Of a DNA stretch of 57,475 nt, positions 34,955-44,707 are shown piece by piece. A program made the translations under genes and the position numbers. Source of the DNA: Sphingomonas bacterium (GTDB lineage Bacteria > Pseudomonadota > Alphaproteobacteria > Sphingomonadales > Sphingomonadaceae); NCBI RefSeq assembly GCF_028292965.1, contig NZ_JAQGLG010000161.1, positions 1-57,475 on the forward strand. The letters run 5' to 3'. Below the pieces are notes generated by a model. The model was not told where the DNA came from. It made no database searches and saw only the letters and a program-made list of their open reading frames with translations. The number at the start of each line of letters is the position of its first letter. The first letter of the stretch is position 1.

Positions 34955-37162
34955 TCAGAAATGCACGGCTACCGACGCCCCAAACGTTCGCGGCGCAGCA
35001 GGGAAGGCATCATCCCCGAAGCTCTGAAGCGTAACGTTCGTGTAATACCGCGCCTCAAGCAAATTCCTGACCCAAATCTTCATCCCCAGCCGGCCGCCTG
35101 GCAGCGTGTATTCCAAGGAGCTGTTGAGGATGCTGTAGGAGGGCTGTGCCACGCGGTTCTGAGGATCGAAAAAGAACCCATCGTTATAGTAATAGGTTGC
35201 TGCCACGAGCAGTGCTCCAAACGCACCGTTGATTTGATAATCGGCGCCCACCGATGCCGTGAAGGGGGAGGTTTGGATCGTATTATTCCCCCCTGCGTCA
35301 CCAGTGAACGCGGCATTACCGCCCGCGGGCAATTGCGTATAAAATGGAGCGTTCTTGAAGTTGGTGTACTTTCCGTCGAGATAGGTCAGCGCGGCGCGGA
35401 GGGTGAGGCCACGTGAGGGGACCGCCTGCAGTTCCAACTCGAATCCCTGTGTCCGTGCAGCTGCTGCATTTAACAGCGCGGTTCCGCCCACAACGGGGAC
35501 CTGAAACTGGATATCGCGGAACTTATTGTAGAAAGCGGCGCCATTGAGGCGAATGGCACGATCGAAGAGGTCGCTCTTGAATCCCACCTCATATGAATCG
35601 ACGATTTCGGGTCTGACCGCGGCGCCGGCGGGGGCAATCACGTTGAACACACCGCTTTTGAAGCCGCGGCTGTAACTTGCGTATGTCAGTATCTGATCTG
35701 AAAGACGATGATCGATCGAAGCCCGCCACGTAAGCTTCTCGAAATTCGCGTCCTGCTTGGGATAATTGAGAGTCGTGCCATTGCTGCGAACGTCCTCGCC
35801 GAAGATCGTTCGTTTATCATAGGTATAGCGCAGGCCGCCCGTCAGATCGGTCCTGCCCGGCAAGTGGAATGTGCCTTGGGTAAATCCCGCGAACGACTCG
35901 GCCGTTTGTGTGGAATAACGGAGCGTCGTCACAGGCAGGACGAGACCTTGAAGCGTTAGGGGCGCTTCAGCCGATCGGTCATTGTAATAATAGAAACCGG
36001 CTATCCATTCGAAGGTGCTGTTCTTTTCCGAGACAAGCTGGAGTTCTTGTGTCCATGTGGACGCCGTCTCGTCGGAAATCGGAGAAACGAGGTTGGCGGG
36101 TGTCCCGTCTTGATCGAATACCCAGTGGACCTTGTTGTGTCGGTAACTGGTGATGCTGACGACATCAGCCCATCCCAGATCGTACCGCAGTTGACCGTTT
36201 AAGCCCCATTGACGCGAAGTTGCGAACACGTCGATATTTTCGGCAACATTGTAAAACCCACTATAAGGCACGCCGCCGGCGAGCATTTTCCCTTCCATCG
36301 GACGAAAGGCCGGTGTTGCAACCGGACGCGTGGATTCAAAGTCGCCGGCGATCTTGAGTGTCGCCTTCGGGCCGAGATCGAAAATCCATTTCGAACGCGC
36401 GGCGAAATCATAGCCCTTATAAACATCATTTCCAGTGGTGAGGTTCTTCCCCCATCCGTCGCGTTGTTTCATGCCATAGAGCGCGATGTCGGCCCGGACA
36501 CCAGGAGCAATGCCGCTCGTAGCGTAGAAGTTCGCCTCCACCGTATCGTAATTGCCATAGCCGATGCTGGCATCCCCCGAAAATTGCACCTTCGGGTCCT
36601 TGGTAATGATCTGGATCACGCCAGCCGTTGCATTTCGGCCGAACAGAGTCCCCTGCGGCCCTTTGAGAACTTCCACGCGCTGGATATTGCTCAACGCGAA
36701 CAGACCGCCGGTCAGCGTGGGAAGATAGACGCCGTCCACGTAGATCGCCGTTGCCGCTTCCTCGCCGGGAGATGTGTTTTTGTTGCCGACGCCTCGGATG
36801 AAGGGGGCGATGGCGATGTTCTGGCGGCCTAGATCGAGACCCGGCACCGCGACAGAGAGATCTCCCACATCGCGCACACCCGCATTCCGCACGGCACTTC
36901 CCGTTAAAACCGAAACGCTGACCGGGACGTCCTGAAGACGCTCCTCGCGCCGTTGTGCAGTCACGATGATATCCTGAACCCTGGAACCATCGTCCTCAGG
37001 CACTGTCTCGACGGGGCGCGCTGCCGGCGGACTCGTCTGCGCGACCGCCTTTTCGGGGGCCGCTGCTCCTCCGACGAGCGCAGCGGCGAACATCGTTCCC
37101 AAGAACAGATTGCGCGACGTTCCAACGAGCATCCGTGGCGACCGATTACAATGCAAGGCCAT
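34955..37162 (-). CDS. TonB-dependent outer-membrane receptor
   Basis: A 735-residue receptor of the FecA/FyuA-like class that sphingomonads use widely for uptake of aromatic and other scarce substrates. A signal peptide spans about residues 1-42. The plug starts at VQDIIVTAQRREERLQDVPVS and continues through GLDLGRQNIAIAPFIRGVGN, AIYVDGVYL and VEVLKGPQGTLFGRNATAGV. The barrel fills residues 190-735 and ends in FGASVAVHF with the required terminal Phe. The gene is complete. An island-type palindrome lies 61 bases upstream of the start. It is probably the importer for the substrate degraded by the island. Confidence 0.94.
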   Translation of the reverse strand: MALHCNRSPRMLVGTSRNLFLGTMFAAALVGGAAAPEKAVAQTSPPAARPVETVPEDDGSRVQDIIVTAQRREERLQDVPVSVSVLTGSAVRNAGVRDVGDLSVAVPGLDLGRQNIAIAPFIRGVGNKNTSPGEEAATAIYVDGVYLPTLTGGLFALSNIQRVEVLKGPQGTLFGRNATAGVIQIITKDPKVQFSGDASIGYGNYDTVEANFYATSGIAPGVRADIALYGMKQRDGWGKNLTTGNDVYKGYDFAARSKWIFDLGPKATLKIAGDFESTRPVATPAFRPMEGKMLAGGVPYSGFYNVAENIDVFATSRQWGLNGQLRYDLGWADVVSITSYRHNKVHWVFDQDGTPANLVSPISDETASTWTQELQLVSEKNSTFEWIAGFYYYNDRSAEAPLTLQGLVLPVTTLRYSTQTAESFAGFTQGTFHLPGRTDLTGGLRYTYDKRTIFGEDVRSNGTTLNYPKQDANFEKLTWRASIDHRLSDQILTYASYSRGFKSGVFNVIAPAGAAVRPEIVDSYEVGFKSDLFDRAIRLNGAAFYNKFRDIQFQVPVVGGTALLNAAAARTQGFELELQAVPSRGLTLRAALTYLDGKYTNFKNAPFYTQLPAGGNAAFTGDAGGNNTIQTSPFTASVGADYQINGAFGALLVAATYYYNDGFFFDPQNRVAQPSYSILNSSLEYTLPGGRLGMKIWVRNLLEARYYTNVTLQSFGDDAFPAAPRTFGASVAVHF

Positions 37163-37222
37163 ACCCCCCCTTTGTGCGCTGGGCTTTTAAGGCTAGCCCA
37201 GTCTGGTTCTCATCGCGCTTCC

Positions 37223-37236
37223 TGTCCATTAGGACA
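37223..37236 (-). promoter_or_regulatory. Island operator A (TonB receptor)
   Basis: TGTCCATTAGGACA is a perfect inverted repeat, 61 bases before the receptor start. It matches TGNCC-N4-GGNCA exactly. Confidence 0.65.
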
Positions 37237-37480
37237 GGCAATGTCAAGATCGCCGCGTTAAACCTGCGACACTCCTACCGCCAGGATAGCTAGCGGGAAA
37301 GCAGAGTTTGCTGCGCGGCAACGAGTTGGCACCCACAAGAAATATCGCTCAAAACGCTCGCTCTAGCGCATAAAAATGCTCGTGAGCCAAGGGCGGCTAT
37401 CAGGCTGGAATTACCCGAGAGGTCGCGAGACCCCAAGCTTCGAACAACGCCTTGCCGCCATCAATCGAAGTATTTTTTAT
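37237..37480. other. Gap between divergent operators A and B
   Basis: No gene seen; presumably holds the divergent promoters for the TonB receptor and for the decayed VOC/monooxygenase/MFS unit. Confidence 0.5.
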
Positions 37481-37494
37481 TGACCTTTTGGGCA
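37481..37494 (+). promoter_or_regulatory. Island operator B (decayed VOC/monooxygenase/MFS unit)
   Basis: TGACCTTTTGGGCA matches TGNCC-N4-GGNCA exactly and precedes the gene remnants at 37630 and the MFS gene. Confidence 0.6.
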
Positions 37495-37629
37495 GTTACG
37501 GGCATGTTGAGCGTAATCGTTTGGTCGGCGCACAGTCGAAATGAACGAAATCCAATTGTGCGGGGAGTTGAGCGATGTCGAACAAGGCCGAAAGGGGCAG
37601 CAAGGGATTGGCCGATAGGAAAATGGTTT

Positions 37630-37715
37630 CGCGTGCCTTGAACTTGGCGGGAAAGCCCCGCTCATGGCGGGGGTTCACCATGTTGCCTTCACCTACGATT
37701 CATATCGGGGAAACG
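37630..37715 (+). pseudogene. VOC-family dioxygenase-like remnant
   Basis: Across two frames the sequence reads ALNLAGKPRS and then AGVHHVAFTYDSY. This matches the metal-ligand block of VOC proteins; the intact VOC protein at 46081-46683 has VGVDHVAFTYPSL in the same place. A frameshift separates the two pieces, and both ends of the gene are missing. It is a scar of a second, related VOC gene. Confidence 0.5.
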
Positions 37716-37734
37716 AAAACAAGCAAATATACCG

Positions 37735-38345
37735 CGATCGATGCCAAGGCGATAGGCGACCGCGCTCACATTTCAGCAAAACGTCGCGAGCCTGGATCGT
37801 TGGCACGGGTAGCAATAGGGGAGAGCAAGCGCGCGCCGCGACCACGGCCCATCTCGACGTTCGCGCGTTGGGAATTCGATATGCCGCGAATTCAAACGGG
37901 GCGGATGATATGACTCTTCCGCGGTGATCATGACCGAGGATGCGGGTGGGCCCATCGATAACCCTACAGAATATACGCCGATGGCTGCTCCAGGCAGCCG
38001 CTTGCTGCATGTGTGGGATGCAAGCGGTCGGTCCCTTTTCGATCGGCTGGGCGCGGAGTTCACCGTTTTGGGATTCAACGACCTCGGCGCGGAAGCGCTT
38101 TGGAGAGTGGCCGCCGATGAGGTGGGCCTTTCTCTCGAGATCGTCCTTCCAGAGGAGCACGACTTGACGGCGCTGTGCGCGGCCGACTGGGTCCTTGTCC
38201 GGCCGGACCAATATACGGCGCGGCACGGCAGATGCGTCGGAGCTAGCCGATATTCTCTGGGCAGCGGTTGGAATGGAATGCGCGACCGTCTCTGCCTCGA
38301 CCGGCTCCGATCCATCGCGTCGGGACACTCTGCAAACCGTGAATC
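37735..38345 (+). pseudogene. FAD-dependent aromatic monooxygenase, C-terminal remnant
   Basis: The longest piece (ORF from 37924) reads PGSRLLHVWDASGRSLFDRLGAEFTVLGF ... ADWVLVRPDQYTARHG. This is the C-terminal thioredoxin-like domain of PheA/MhpA-type flavin monooxygenases. Upstream, in other frames, REPGSLARVAIGESKRA and HLDVRALGIRYA fit the preceding helix. Downstream, after a frameshift, ADASELADILWAAVG completes the domain. At least two or three frameshifts are present, and the FAD and substrate domains are absent. It cannot be functional. Confidence 0.7.
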
Positions 38346-38377
38346 GCTAGGCGTTGCTGAATTCAGGATTACCAAAA

Positions 38378-39637
38378 ATGGAGACGAAACGGGGGCCGAT
38401 CTCGGCGCGGCGGTGGGTCACCTTGGCATTCCTCACCACGGCGCTGACGTTTAGCTATATCGATCGTTATCTCATCGCCGTCCTCATCCAGCCGATCAAG
38501 GCGGATCTGGGGATGTCGGACGGGCAGATCGGCATATTGACCGGATTTGCGTTCGCGGCCTTCTATGCTCTGCTCGGCATGCCCATCGCACGATGGGCCG
38601 ATCAAGGCTTTCGTCGAACGGTCGTAATCGGATCGATCCTTGTCTGGTCGTTGATGACCGCGGGGACCGGGCTGGCGAACAATTTTTGGCAACTAGCCAT
38701 CGCACGCTTTGGTGTGGGAGCCGGCGAGGCTGGTATTTTCCCCACGTCGCAAGCGATATTGGCCGATATCTTCCCCGAACGGTCGCGGGCGTCCGCCCTT
38801 GCGCTTTTTGCGACCGGCGGAAGTATCGGCCTGTTTCTGGCCTTTTCTCTGGGAACGTTGTTCGAGACTTGGTGGGGATGGCGCTGGACATTCGTAGCGG
38901 CAGCCGCACCCGCGCCGCTCCTGGCGGCGATCGCACCGTTTTTCCTGCCCCGGCAACAGCGCGAATTGCCGCACGAGAAGGTCAATCTCTTCCTTGCGAT
39001 CGGGAAGCTGTGGCGTAACCCGCATTTCCGGCACCTGCCCTTTGCGCAAGGTGCGTTGGTAATGCTGATCTTCGGCCAGGCGCAATGGGTTCCCGCCTAT
39101 TTCGAGCGCAGTTTCCATGTCAGCCGCTTGGCTCTCGGCACGACGCTCGGCGTCGTTCAAAGTATCGCGGCGGTGACGGGTATCATATCCGGCGGGTTCC
39201 TTGCCGACAGATTGGCGCGCGGCAGCGGGCCGATCAAGCTCGCGATGTTCGGGATTGGCGCTGCCATGGCACCCATGATGGTGCTGTATACCACAACAAG
39301 GCTCCCGCTAGGCTATTCGATGGTAGCGCTATCTGTGTTTTTGCTGTCGTTGCCGACCGGGCCTATCGCATCACATCTTCAGGGAGTGATTGCGCCGGCG
39401 GAACGCGGACTTACCGCAGCGGCGGCATTGACCATTGCCTCCTTTATAGGACTCGGAGCGGGACCAGCAGTAATTGGCGGGCTCAGCGACATTTTTGAGC
39501 GATACAAACACGTAGAATCGTTGCGTTATGCTCTCCTTGTCTCAACACCTCTCGCCGCATGCTGGGCATTGTTCCATCTTTTCAAAATTTCCCGCATCAT
39601 TGATCGAGAACATTCTTTAGGAAGTATCAATCTGTAG
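38378..39637 (+). CDS. Major facilitator superfamily transporter
   Basis: A 419-residue transporter with about 12 membrane helices. The loop-2/3 motif is present (GMPIARWADQGFRRTVVIG), along with GVGAGEAGIFPTSQAILADIFPERSRASALA and the second-half repeat ISGGFLADRLARGSG. It resembles the spinster/aromatic-acid-symporter-like MFS proteins frequent in sphingomonad catabolic clusters. ATG 38378 begins inside the end of the decayed monooxygenase region; an upstream TTG is less likely. The gene appears intact although the unit before it is decayed, so its promoter may still be the one at operator B. Confidence 0.88.
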   Translation: METKRGPISARRWVTLAFLTTALTFSYIDRYLIAVLIQPIKADLGMSDGQIGILTGFAFAAFYALLGMPIARWADQGFRRTVVIGSILVWSLMTAGTGLANNFWQLAIARFGVGAGEAGIFPTSQAILADIFPERSRASALALFATGGSIGLFLAFSLGTLFETWWGWRWTFVAAAAPAPLLAAIAPFFLPRQQRELPHEKVNLFLAIGKLWRNPHFRHLPFAQGALVMLIFGQAQWVPAYFERSFHVSRLALGTTLGVVQSIAAVTGIISGGFLADRLARGSGPIKLAMFGIGAAMAPMMVLYTTTRLPLGYSMVALSVFLLSLPTGPIASHLQGVIAPAERGLTAAAALTIASFIGLGAGPAVIGGLSDIFERYKHVESLRYALLVSTPLAACWALFHLFKISRIIDREHSLGSINL

Positions 39638-39730
39638 CAATATTCCGCGCAGCATTTGTCCGCATAAGGCGTCGAAGGTCGTATCAAAACAAGTGCACGG
39701 ATCGTTCGGGGTCGCCGGGTAACCAGCGGC

Positions 39731-40444
39731 ATGCCCCGCCCGCACAAACCAGCCAGCCCATTCCGGTACTTCAACTCATCGCCCGAGGTGATCTGCCTAG
39801 TGGTGATGATGTACGCGCGGTTCCCGCTGTCGCTGAGAAACATAGAGGACCCGCTATTCGAGCGCGGCATCGATATTTGCGATGAAACGGTGCGGCATTA
39901 GTGGAATATGTTTGGTCCAATGTTTCCCGGTGACATCCGCCGGCAACGGGTTAGCCGGATGGGGGCTTCCGTCACTGGCGATGGCATCTCGATGAGATGT
40001 ACGTGAAGCTCAAAGGCGAGATGGTGTACCTCTGGCGAGCCGTGGGTCACGAGGGCGAGATACTTGAAAGCTACATCACCAAAACCCGCGACAAGGATGC
40101 GGCGCTCTGGTTCATGAAGAAGACGCTCAGGCGCCATCCCTCGCCCGAGGCGATCACCACGGACGGCCTCCGCTCTTACCGCGCCAATGAACGAGTTGGG
40201 CAATGCCGAGAAACAGGAGGTCGAACACTGGGCCAACCACAGGGTGGAGAACAACCACCTCTCGTTCCGACGACGAGAGCGAGCCACGCTCAGATTCCGA
40301 CGAATGAAGTCGCTACAAAAGTTCATCAGCGTCCACGCCAACGTTCACAACCACTTCAATCTCGAACGACGTCTCGTTGGTCGTCAGGCGTTGAAGGAAC
40401 GCCGCTCGGTCGCACTGGCCGAGTGGCAAATGGTCGCGAGTTAG
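39731..40444 (+). pseudogene. IS6-family transposase, inactivated
   Basis: The reading begins MPRPHKPASPFRYFNSSPEV, typical of IS6-family transposases. It hits an in-frame TAG near 39899 (VRH-stop-WNMFG). It needs a frame change to continue into HWRWHLDEMYVKLKGEMVYLWRAVGHEGEILESY, and another before NELGNAEKQEVEHWANHRVENNHLSFRRRERA. The DDE residues can be traced across frames. The end LAEWQMVAS is normal. I did not find terminal repeats. Confidence 0.85.
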
Positions 40445-40530
40445 GCTGCTGCCCTCAAAACCCGAGCTCCATCGTGGTGAGGCGAGTTCGCTTAGACTGA
40501 CAGCACCGTCTCGATAGAAGCTGGCGTCCG

Positions 40531-40569
40531 AAGGGGGTCACAGGTTCGAATGCCGGCCACGACACGCCA
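40531..40569 (+). other. tRNA T-arm-like fragment, possible att remnant
   Basis: The stretch contains AGGTTCGAATGCC and ends in CGCCA, like the 3' end of a tRNA, but the T stem does not pair properly and no complete tRNA can be folded upstream. It shares GGTTCGAAT and the terminal CGCCA with tRNA-Ser at 34192. It may be a degraded attachment site. Confidence 0.3.
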
Positions 40570-40572
40570 TGC

Positions 40573-41391
40573 TCAGTCGGCGGAGCCGAGAATGGTGCCC
40601 CCGTCGATCACAAAATGCGCGCCTGTGATGTAGGCAGAAGCTGCGGACGCGAGAAAGATGGCCAGTCCCTTGAGATCGTCAGGCTGGCCGACGCGGTGCA
40701 GTGGGATCGAGCGAGCCAGCGTCGCCTGGACCTCGGGATCTTTCAAAAGTCCGCCCGCGATATTGGTTGCGATGCCGCCCGGCGCAATCGAGTTGACGAG
40801 GATGTTGGAGCCGGCAAGCTCGAGTGCGAGCCGTCGCGCAAGATGGGCCGCGCCTGCTTTGGAGGGGTAGTAACCAAGACTCGAAATAGCGTTCACCGTC
40901 GTCGCGGCGATTGACGTGGTGACGATGATCCGTCCCCCACCTGCCTTTCTAAGATAAGGAACCACCGCCTTGGCTGTCGCCACGACGGCAGTCAGGTTTC
41001 CTGCCACGACCCTGTCCCATTCGTCGTCCGGGACATTTTCGATCTGGCCGTCAAGGACGCGTCTGCCGGTAAGGTCGAGAAAACCCGACCCTGTATCGAA
41101 TCCGGCATTGACGAACACGACGTCTAGCTTGCCGTAAAAGTCGCCGATTTCTTTGATCGCAGAATAAATGGAAGCGCGATCGAGAATGTCAACTCGCAAG
41201 CCTCGAACATCTCCGCCAGCGGCCGACAAACGCTCGACCTCCCGGGCCATTGCACGCTCGTCAATGTCAAGGATGGCAACCCGCGCGCCATTCTCCGAAA
41301 GGATTTCGGCAAAAGCCAGGCCAATACCGCTTGCACCTCCGGTAACGACGATGGAAAGCCCGCGGACACTGAACAGTTCTTCTGTTTTCAT
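40573..41391 (-). CDS. Short-chain dehydrogenase/reductase
   Basis: A 272-residue classical SDR that should oxidise or reduce a hydroxyl/keto group with NAD(P). The cofactor motif TGGASGIG is at about 17-24, and an Asp in AILDIDE suggests NAD preference. NAG is in VFVNAGFD, the catalytic Ser is in VTTSIAAT, and YYPSK gives the Tyr-x3-Lys pair. The C-terminus GAHFVIDGGTI is typical. It is divergent from the molybdenum operon with operator C between them, so both may share control. Confidence 0.92.
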   Translation of the reverse strand: MKTEELFSVRGLSIVVTGGASGIGLAFAEILSENGARVAILDIDERAMAREVERLSAAGGDVRGLRVDILDRASIYSAIKEIGDFYGKLDVVFVNAGFDTGSGFLDLTGRRVLDGQIENVPDDEWDRVVAGNLTAVVATAKAVVPYLRKAGGGRIIVTTSIAATTVNAISSLGYYPSKAGAAHLARRLALELAGSNILVNSIAPGGIATNIAGGLLKDPEVQATLARSIPLHRVGQPDDLKGLAIFLASAASAYITGAHFVIDGGTILGSAD

Positions 41392-41568
41392 GACGTCCTC
41401 CGATCCGTTTGCGTGGCATCACTTTGAGACATGAGACCTGACCGAGAGGTCCGGATTGCGCAAGCCCGATTTGGAGGCCGCATAGGCGATCCAGGTGAGA
41501 AGCAGGCTTATTATGCCCGCGTCGAGAGGCTCAATCAAGCCGACTCTGCCATAATGCCGGTATTAATT

Positions 41569-41582
41569 TGACCTTATGATCA
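41569..41582. promoter_or_regulatory. Island operator C (SDR / molybdenum operon)
   Basis: TGACCTTATGATCA matches the island consensus with one mismatch, in the divergent gap between the SDR gene and the molybdenum operon. The rest of this 305-base gap holds no gene. Confidence 0.5.
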
Positions 41583-41697
41583 GTTTGTGTGAGGCTTTTA
41601 TCTCCGACGCCGGATCCGCCAATGACCCGGCTTGGACAAGGTATTGCTGATACAGAGCTGCCCAGCAGCCTCTGCACCGAATGAAAGAGGGCTTCGC

Positions 41698-44133
41698 ATG
41701 ACGCCAGCTGGACGATCAAACCCATCGCCACTCGGCGCGACGGCGCCGGATCGTGTAGTCCGCACCGTTTGCTCCCCCAATTGCATGGGCACCTGTGGGG
41801 TAAATGCCTTCGTCAAAGATAATATGATCATCAAGATCGAGCCAGCCTCCTACCCCGACCCAGGTTTCGAACGGATCTGCGTAAAGGGGATCGCCATGGC
41901 GAAAGACCGTATCCACCACCCCAAACGCCTCAGGGAACCAATGATCCGGGCCGGCGCCCGGGGCGATGGCCGTTGGAATACTGTCTCTTGGGATGATGCC
42001 TATGAGTATATTGCCGAGAAATTGACGAGCGTGGCCCAAGTGCACGGCTGGAAAGCCAATGCCTGGTTCGGAATGACCGGCAACTACGGAGCGCGCGCCT
42101 TCACATCGAAGGAGCGAGCAGCCAATTGTCTGGGAGGCTCTATATTTTCAAACCTCGGCCTGACCAGCGATGTCGCCGGTTTCATGGGAATCCAGACTAC
42201 TTTAGGGGCATTCGTCGTCAGTAACGACGTCTCGACAATAGCAAACGCAAAATACCTGCTCTTTGCCGGCCGCAATACCGCGGACACAGGCCACAGCGAG
42301 ATGCGCTATATATTCGACGCGCTCGAAAGTGGCGCGAAGCTGGTCGTAATAGATCCGCGCTTCAGCCGAACGGCCTCAAAGGCTGATGATTGGCTCGCGC
42401 TCACGCCGGGAAGCGACGTCCCGATGGTGATGGCGATGTTAAATGTCATCGTCAGTAACGGGCTGATGAAGGAAGACTATGTCCTGAGGCACACGAACGC
42501 GCCGTTCCTGATCAATCGTCACACCGGCGCCATGCTTCGCGCCAAGGATCTGTTCGAGGATGGCGAGGACGAATATCTTGTATGGGACACGACAGTAGAT
42601 GGACCCGTCCAAGCAAGCGACGCCGGGTTACCTTGCCTCAAGGGGGCGTGGACTCTTCAAGATGTGAGCGGAAAACAGATTGCCTGTCGCACCGCGTTCG
42701 ACGCGCTCTGGGAGGTCTGGGAAAAGTATACGCCCGAGTTTGCGGAGACCATATGCAACGTACCCGCTGAGACCATTCGACGGACCGCGATCGAATATGC
42801 CACGGCAGATCCAGCCTGGCTCTATCTGGCACAAGGCATCCAACGCTATCATGGCGGGCACACCACCTTCCGTGCCTATATCACACTTAGCGCGTTGTGT
42901 GGCAACATTGGCAAGGAGCATGCGGGCGTCAGCGTACTCGATGGCCCCTATGTGAGGATGCACATGGGCATGTCAGATGCGTGGACCAAGCCGACCGGGG
43001 CGCCGACCCACGAGCTATCCGGCATGAAGCTGATCGAGACGATCACAACGGGGCAGCCCTATCCGGTCCGGTCCCTGTGGATCGACAATCATGGATTCGG
43101 CACTCAAAGCCCGTTATTCAAGCGCTTTCAAGCTGACGCCCTGCCCCTCCTCGACCTGTTCGTCGTGAGCGAGCAAGTCATGACGGACGCCGCCGCGCTG
43201 GCGGACGTCGTTTTGCCTGTCGTGTCCTATTACGAAGATGATTGGGATCTGGTGGGAGGTGGCGAAATCTGGTTCATGCAGTTGCGTCAGCGCGCAATAC
43301 CTCCGGTGGGAAGCTCGCGAAACGACTACGAGATCTACAAGGGAATATGTGAGCGCCTCGGGAAAGGCGAATATTGGCAGATGAGTTTGCGCGAGTCTGC
43401 GGAGTTCATCTTGAAGTCGCATGATGATCCCGCGATACGTGCGGTAGACTGGGACGTCTTATGTCGGGACGGTGTCGCGCGGGTCCCCCGGCGCCGATAC
43501 TCACCGGAAGAGATGCCCGCCGGTCTGCGCGAAACGCTATCTCCTTCATACAGCATAACGCACGATGAGCTGGTGCCATTCGGCGATCTGCGTTTCAATA
43601 CGCCGTCGCGAAGAATTGAGCTTTATCAGGAACAATTCAGTGACATCGGCGAGGCCGTTCTCGACTATGTCGAGCCAAATGAGGGGCGATCGAGTGCGCT
43701 GCACAAGAAATATCCGCTGAATCTCATCACGTACAAGATAGTCCATTCGACGCATAGCCAACACACTTTCCTTCCCAGCATCCAGGAGCTTTTGCCCCGC
43801 CCGATGCTGGAGATGAATCCTGAGGACGCGGCGAAGCGCGGCATCGCAAACGGCGATGAAGTGATCGTGTTCAACGGTCGCGGTCGGTTCCGTGTGAACA
43901 CCCATGTCCTGGAGTCCGTTCGCACGGGAACCGCAGCGATGCCTCAGGGCTGGTGGAAACACGCATTTGCAGAAGGCCATCCGTCCGATCTCGCCCAGAC
44001 CAAGGGCAGCGAATACCAGGATCGTGTCTTCGGCGAGTCGAACTACCCGGCGTTCGACCTCGCCGTTGACATCTGCCTGGCCACAGATGCGGAAAAGAAT
44101 GTCACACAGCCGATGAAGCCAGGGGCCAATTGA
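41698..44133 (+). CDS. Molybdopterin oxidoreductase, DMSO-reductase family catalytic subunit
   Basis: An 811-residue molybdoenzyme. Four cysteines at about 25, 29, 33 and 61 (CSPNCMGTC...RICVKG) bind a [4Fe-4S] cluster. Molybdopterin-binding blocks include AKYLLFAGRNTADTGHSEM, LVVIDPRFSRTASKADDWLALTPGSD and the C-terminal NPEDAAKRGIANGDEVIVFNGRGRF. There is no Tat signal, so it should be cytoplasmic, unlike DmsA. It is first of three coupled genes (Mo subunit, four-cluster ferredoxin, FAD reductase). The reaction is unknown: hydroxylation, dehydrogenation or reduction are all possible. The ATG at 41698 follows AGAGGG; the frame is open to 41632. Confidence 0.9.
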   Translation: MTPAGRSNPSPLGATAPDRVVRTVCSPNCMGTCGVNAFVKDNMIIKIEPASYPDPGFERICVKGIAMAKDRIHHPKRLREPMIRAGARGDGRWNTVSWDDAYEYIAEKLTSVAQVHGWKANAWFGMTGNYGARAFTSKERAANCLGGSIFSNLGLTSDVAGFMGIQTTLGAFVVSNDVSTIANAKYLLFAGRNTADTGHSEMRYIFDALESGAKLVVIDPRFSRTASKADDWLALTPGSDVPMVMAMLNVIVSNGLMKEDYVLRHTNAPFLINRHTGAMLRAKDLFEDGEDEYLVWDTTVDGPVQASDAGLPCLKGAWTLQDVSGKQIACRTAFDALWEVWEKYTPEFAETICNVPAETIRRTAIEYATADPAWLYLAQGIQRYHGGHTTFRAYITLSALCGNIGKEHAGVSVLDGPYVRMHMGMSDAWTKPTGAPTHELSGMKLIETITTGQPYPVRSLWIDNHGFGTQSPLFKRFQADALPLLDLFVVSEQVMTDAAALADVVLPVVSYYEDDWDLVGGGEIWFMQLRQRAIPPVGSSRNDYEIYKGICERLGKGEYWQMSLRESAEFILKSHDDPAIRAVDWDVLCRDGVARVPRRRYSPEEMPAGLRETLSPSYSITHDELVPFGDLRFNTPSRRIELYQEQFSDIGEAVLDYVEPNEGRSSALHKKYPLNLITYKIVHSTHSQHTFLPSIQELLPRPMLEMNPEDAAKRGIANGDEVIVFNGRGRFRVNTHVLESVRTGTAAMPQGWWKHAFAEGHPSDLAQTKGSEYQDRVFGESNYPAFDLAVDICLATDAEKNVTQPMKPGAN

Positions 44134-44705
44134 TGTCGAAACAAATGGCATTCGTGATCGATCTTCGTCGATGTATCGGCTGCGACACATGCGTCATCGC
44201 TTGCAAGGTGGAGAATGATGTCGAAACGGGCCGCTTCCGGCTGCGCGTTCTCGATTCGAACAGAGATCCAGTCTTCGAGAAGCCACAGGGCATCTTCCCC
44301 AACCTCTCCCAGTATTGGCTGCCGACGATGTGCCACCACTGCGTCGATGCGCCCTGCATCAGCGCCTGCCCGACCAATACGTTATGGAGACGGGACGAGG
44401 ACGGGCTGGTTATGCTTGAAACCGAGAAATGCATCGGTTGCCAGCGCTGCGCCGAGGCTTGCCCATATGATGCGCTTTCGTTCGACGAAGTCCATGGCAC
44501 CGCGGACAAATGCACGGCCTGCGCCCATCGGGTCGAGAAGAATGAGGCGCCGAGTTGCGCGTTAGTATGCCCGACCCGTGCCATCCATTTCGGGGACATC
44601 CACGATCCGGCCTCCAAGGTAGCGCAGATTCTTGCGACGCGCGAACACAAGGTGCTTGCGGAGAGCCGCGGGGCCAAGCCGCAAATCTATTATCTGGAGC
44701 CCTGA
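44133..44705 (+). CDS. Four-cluster 4Fe-4S electron-transfer subunit (DmsB/PhsB-like)
   Basis: A 190-residue iron-sulfur protein. Four cysteine groups are visible: CIGCDTCVIAC, CHHCVDAPCISACP, CIGCQRCAEACP and CTACAHRVEKNEAPSCALVCP, enough for four [4Fe-4S] clusters, as in DmsB, PhsB and NrfC. It should pass electrons to or from the molybdenum subunit. The start overlaps the upstream stop (TGATG). In classical systems a membrane anchor subunit follows; here a flavoprotein follows instead. Confidence 0.93.
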   Translation: MSKQMAFVIDLRRCIGCDTCVIACKVENDVETGRFRLRVLDSNRDPVFEKPQGIFPNLSQYWLPTMCHHCVDAPCISACPTNTLWRRDEDGLVMLETEKCIGCQRCAEACPYDALSFDEVHGTADKCTACAHRVEKNEAPSCALVCPTRAIHFGDIHDPASKVAQILATREHKVLAESRGAKPQIYYLEP

Positions 44706-44707
44706 AC

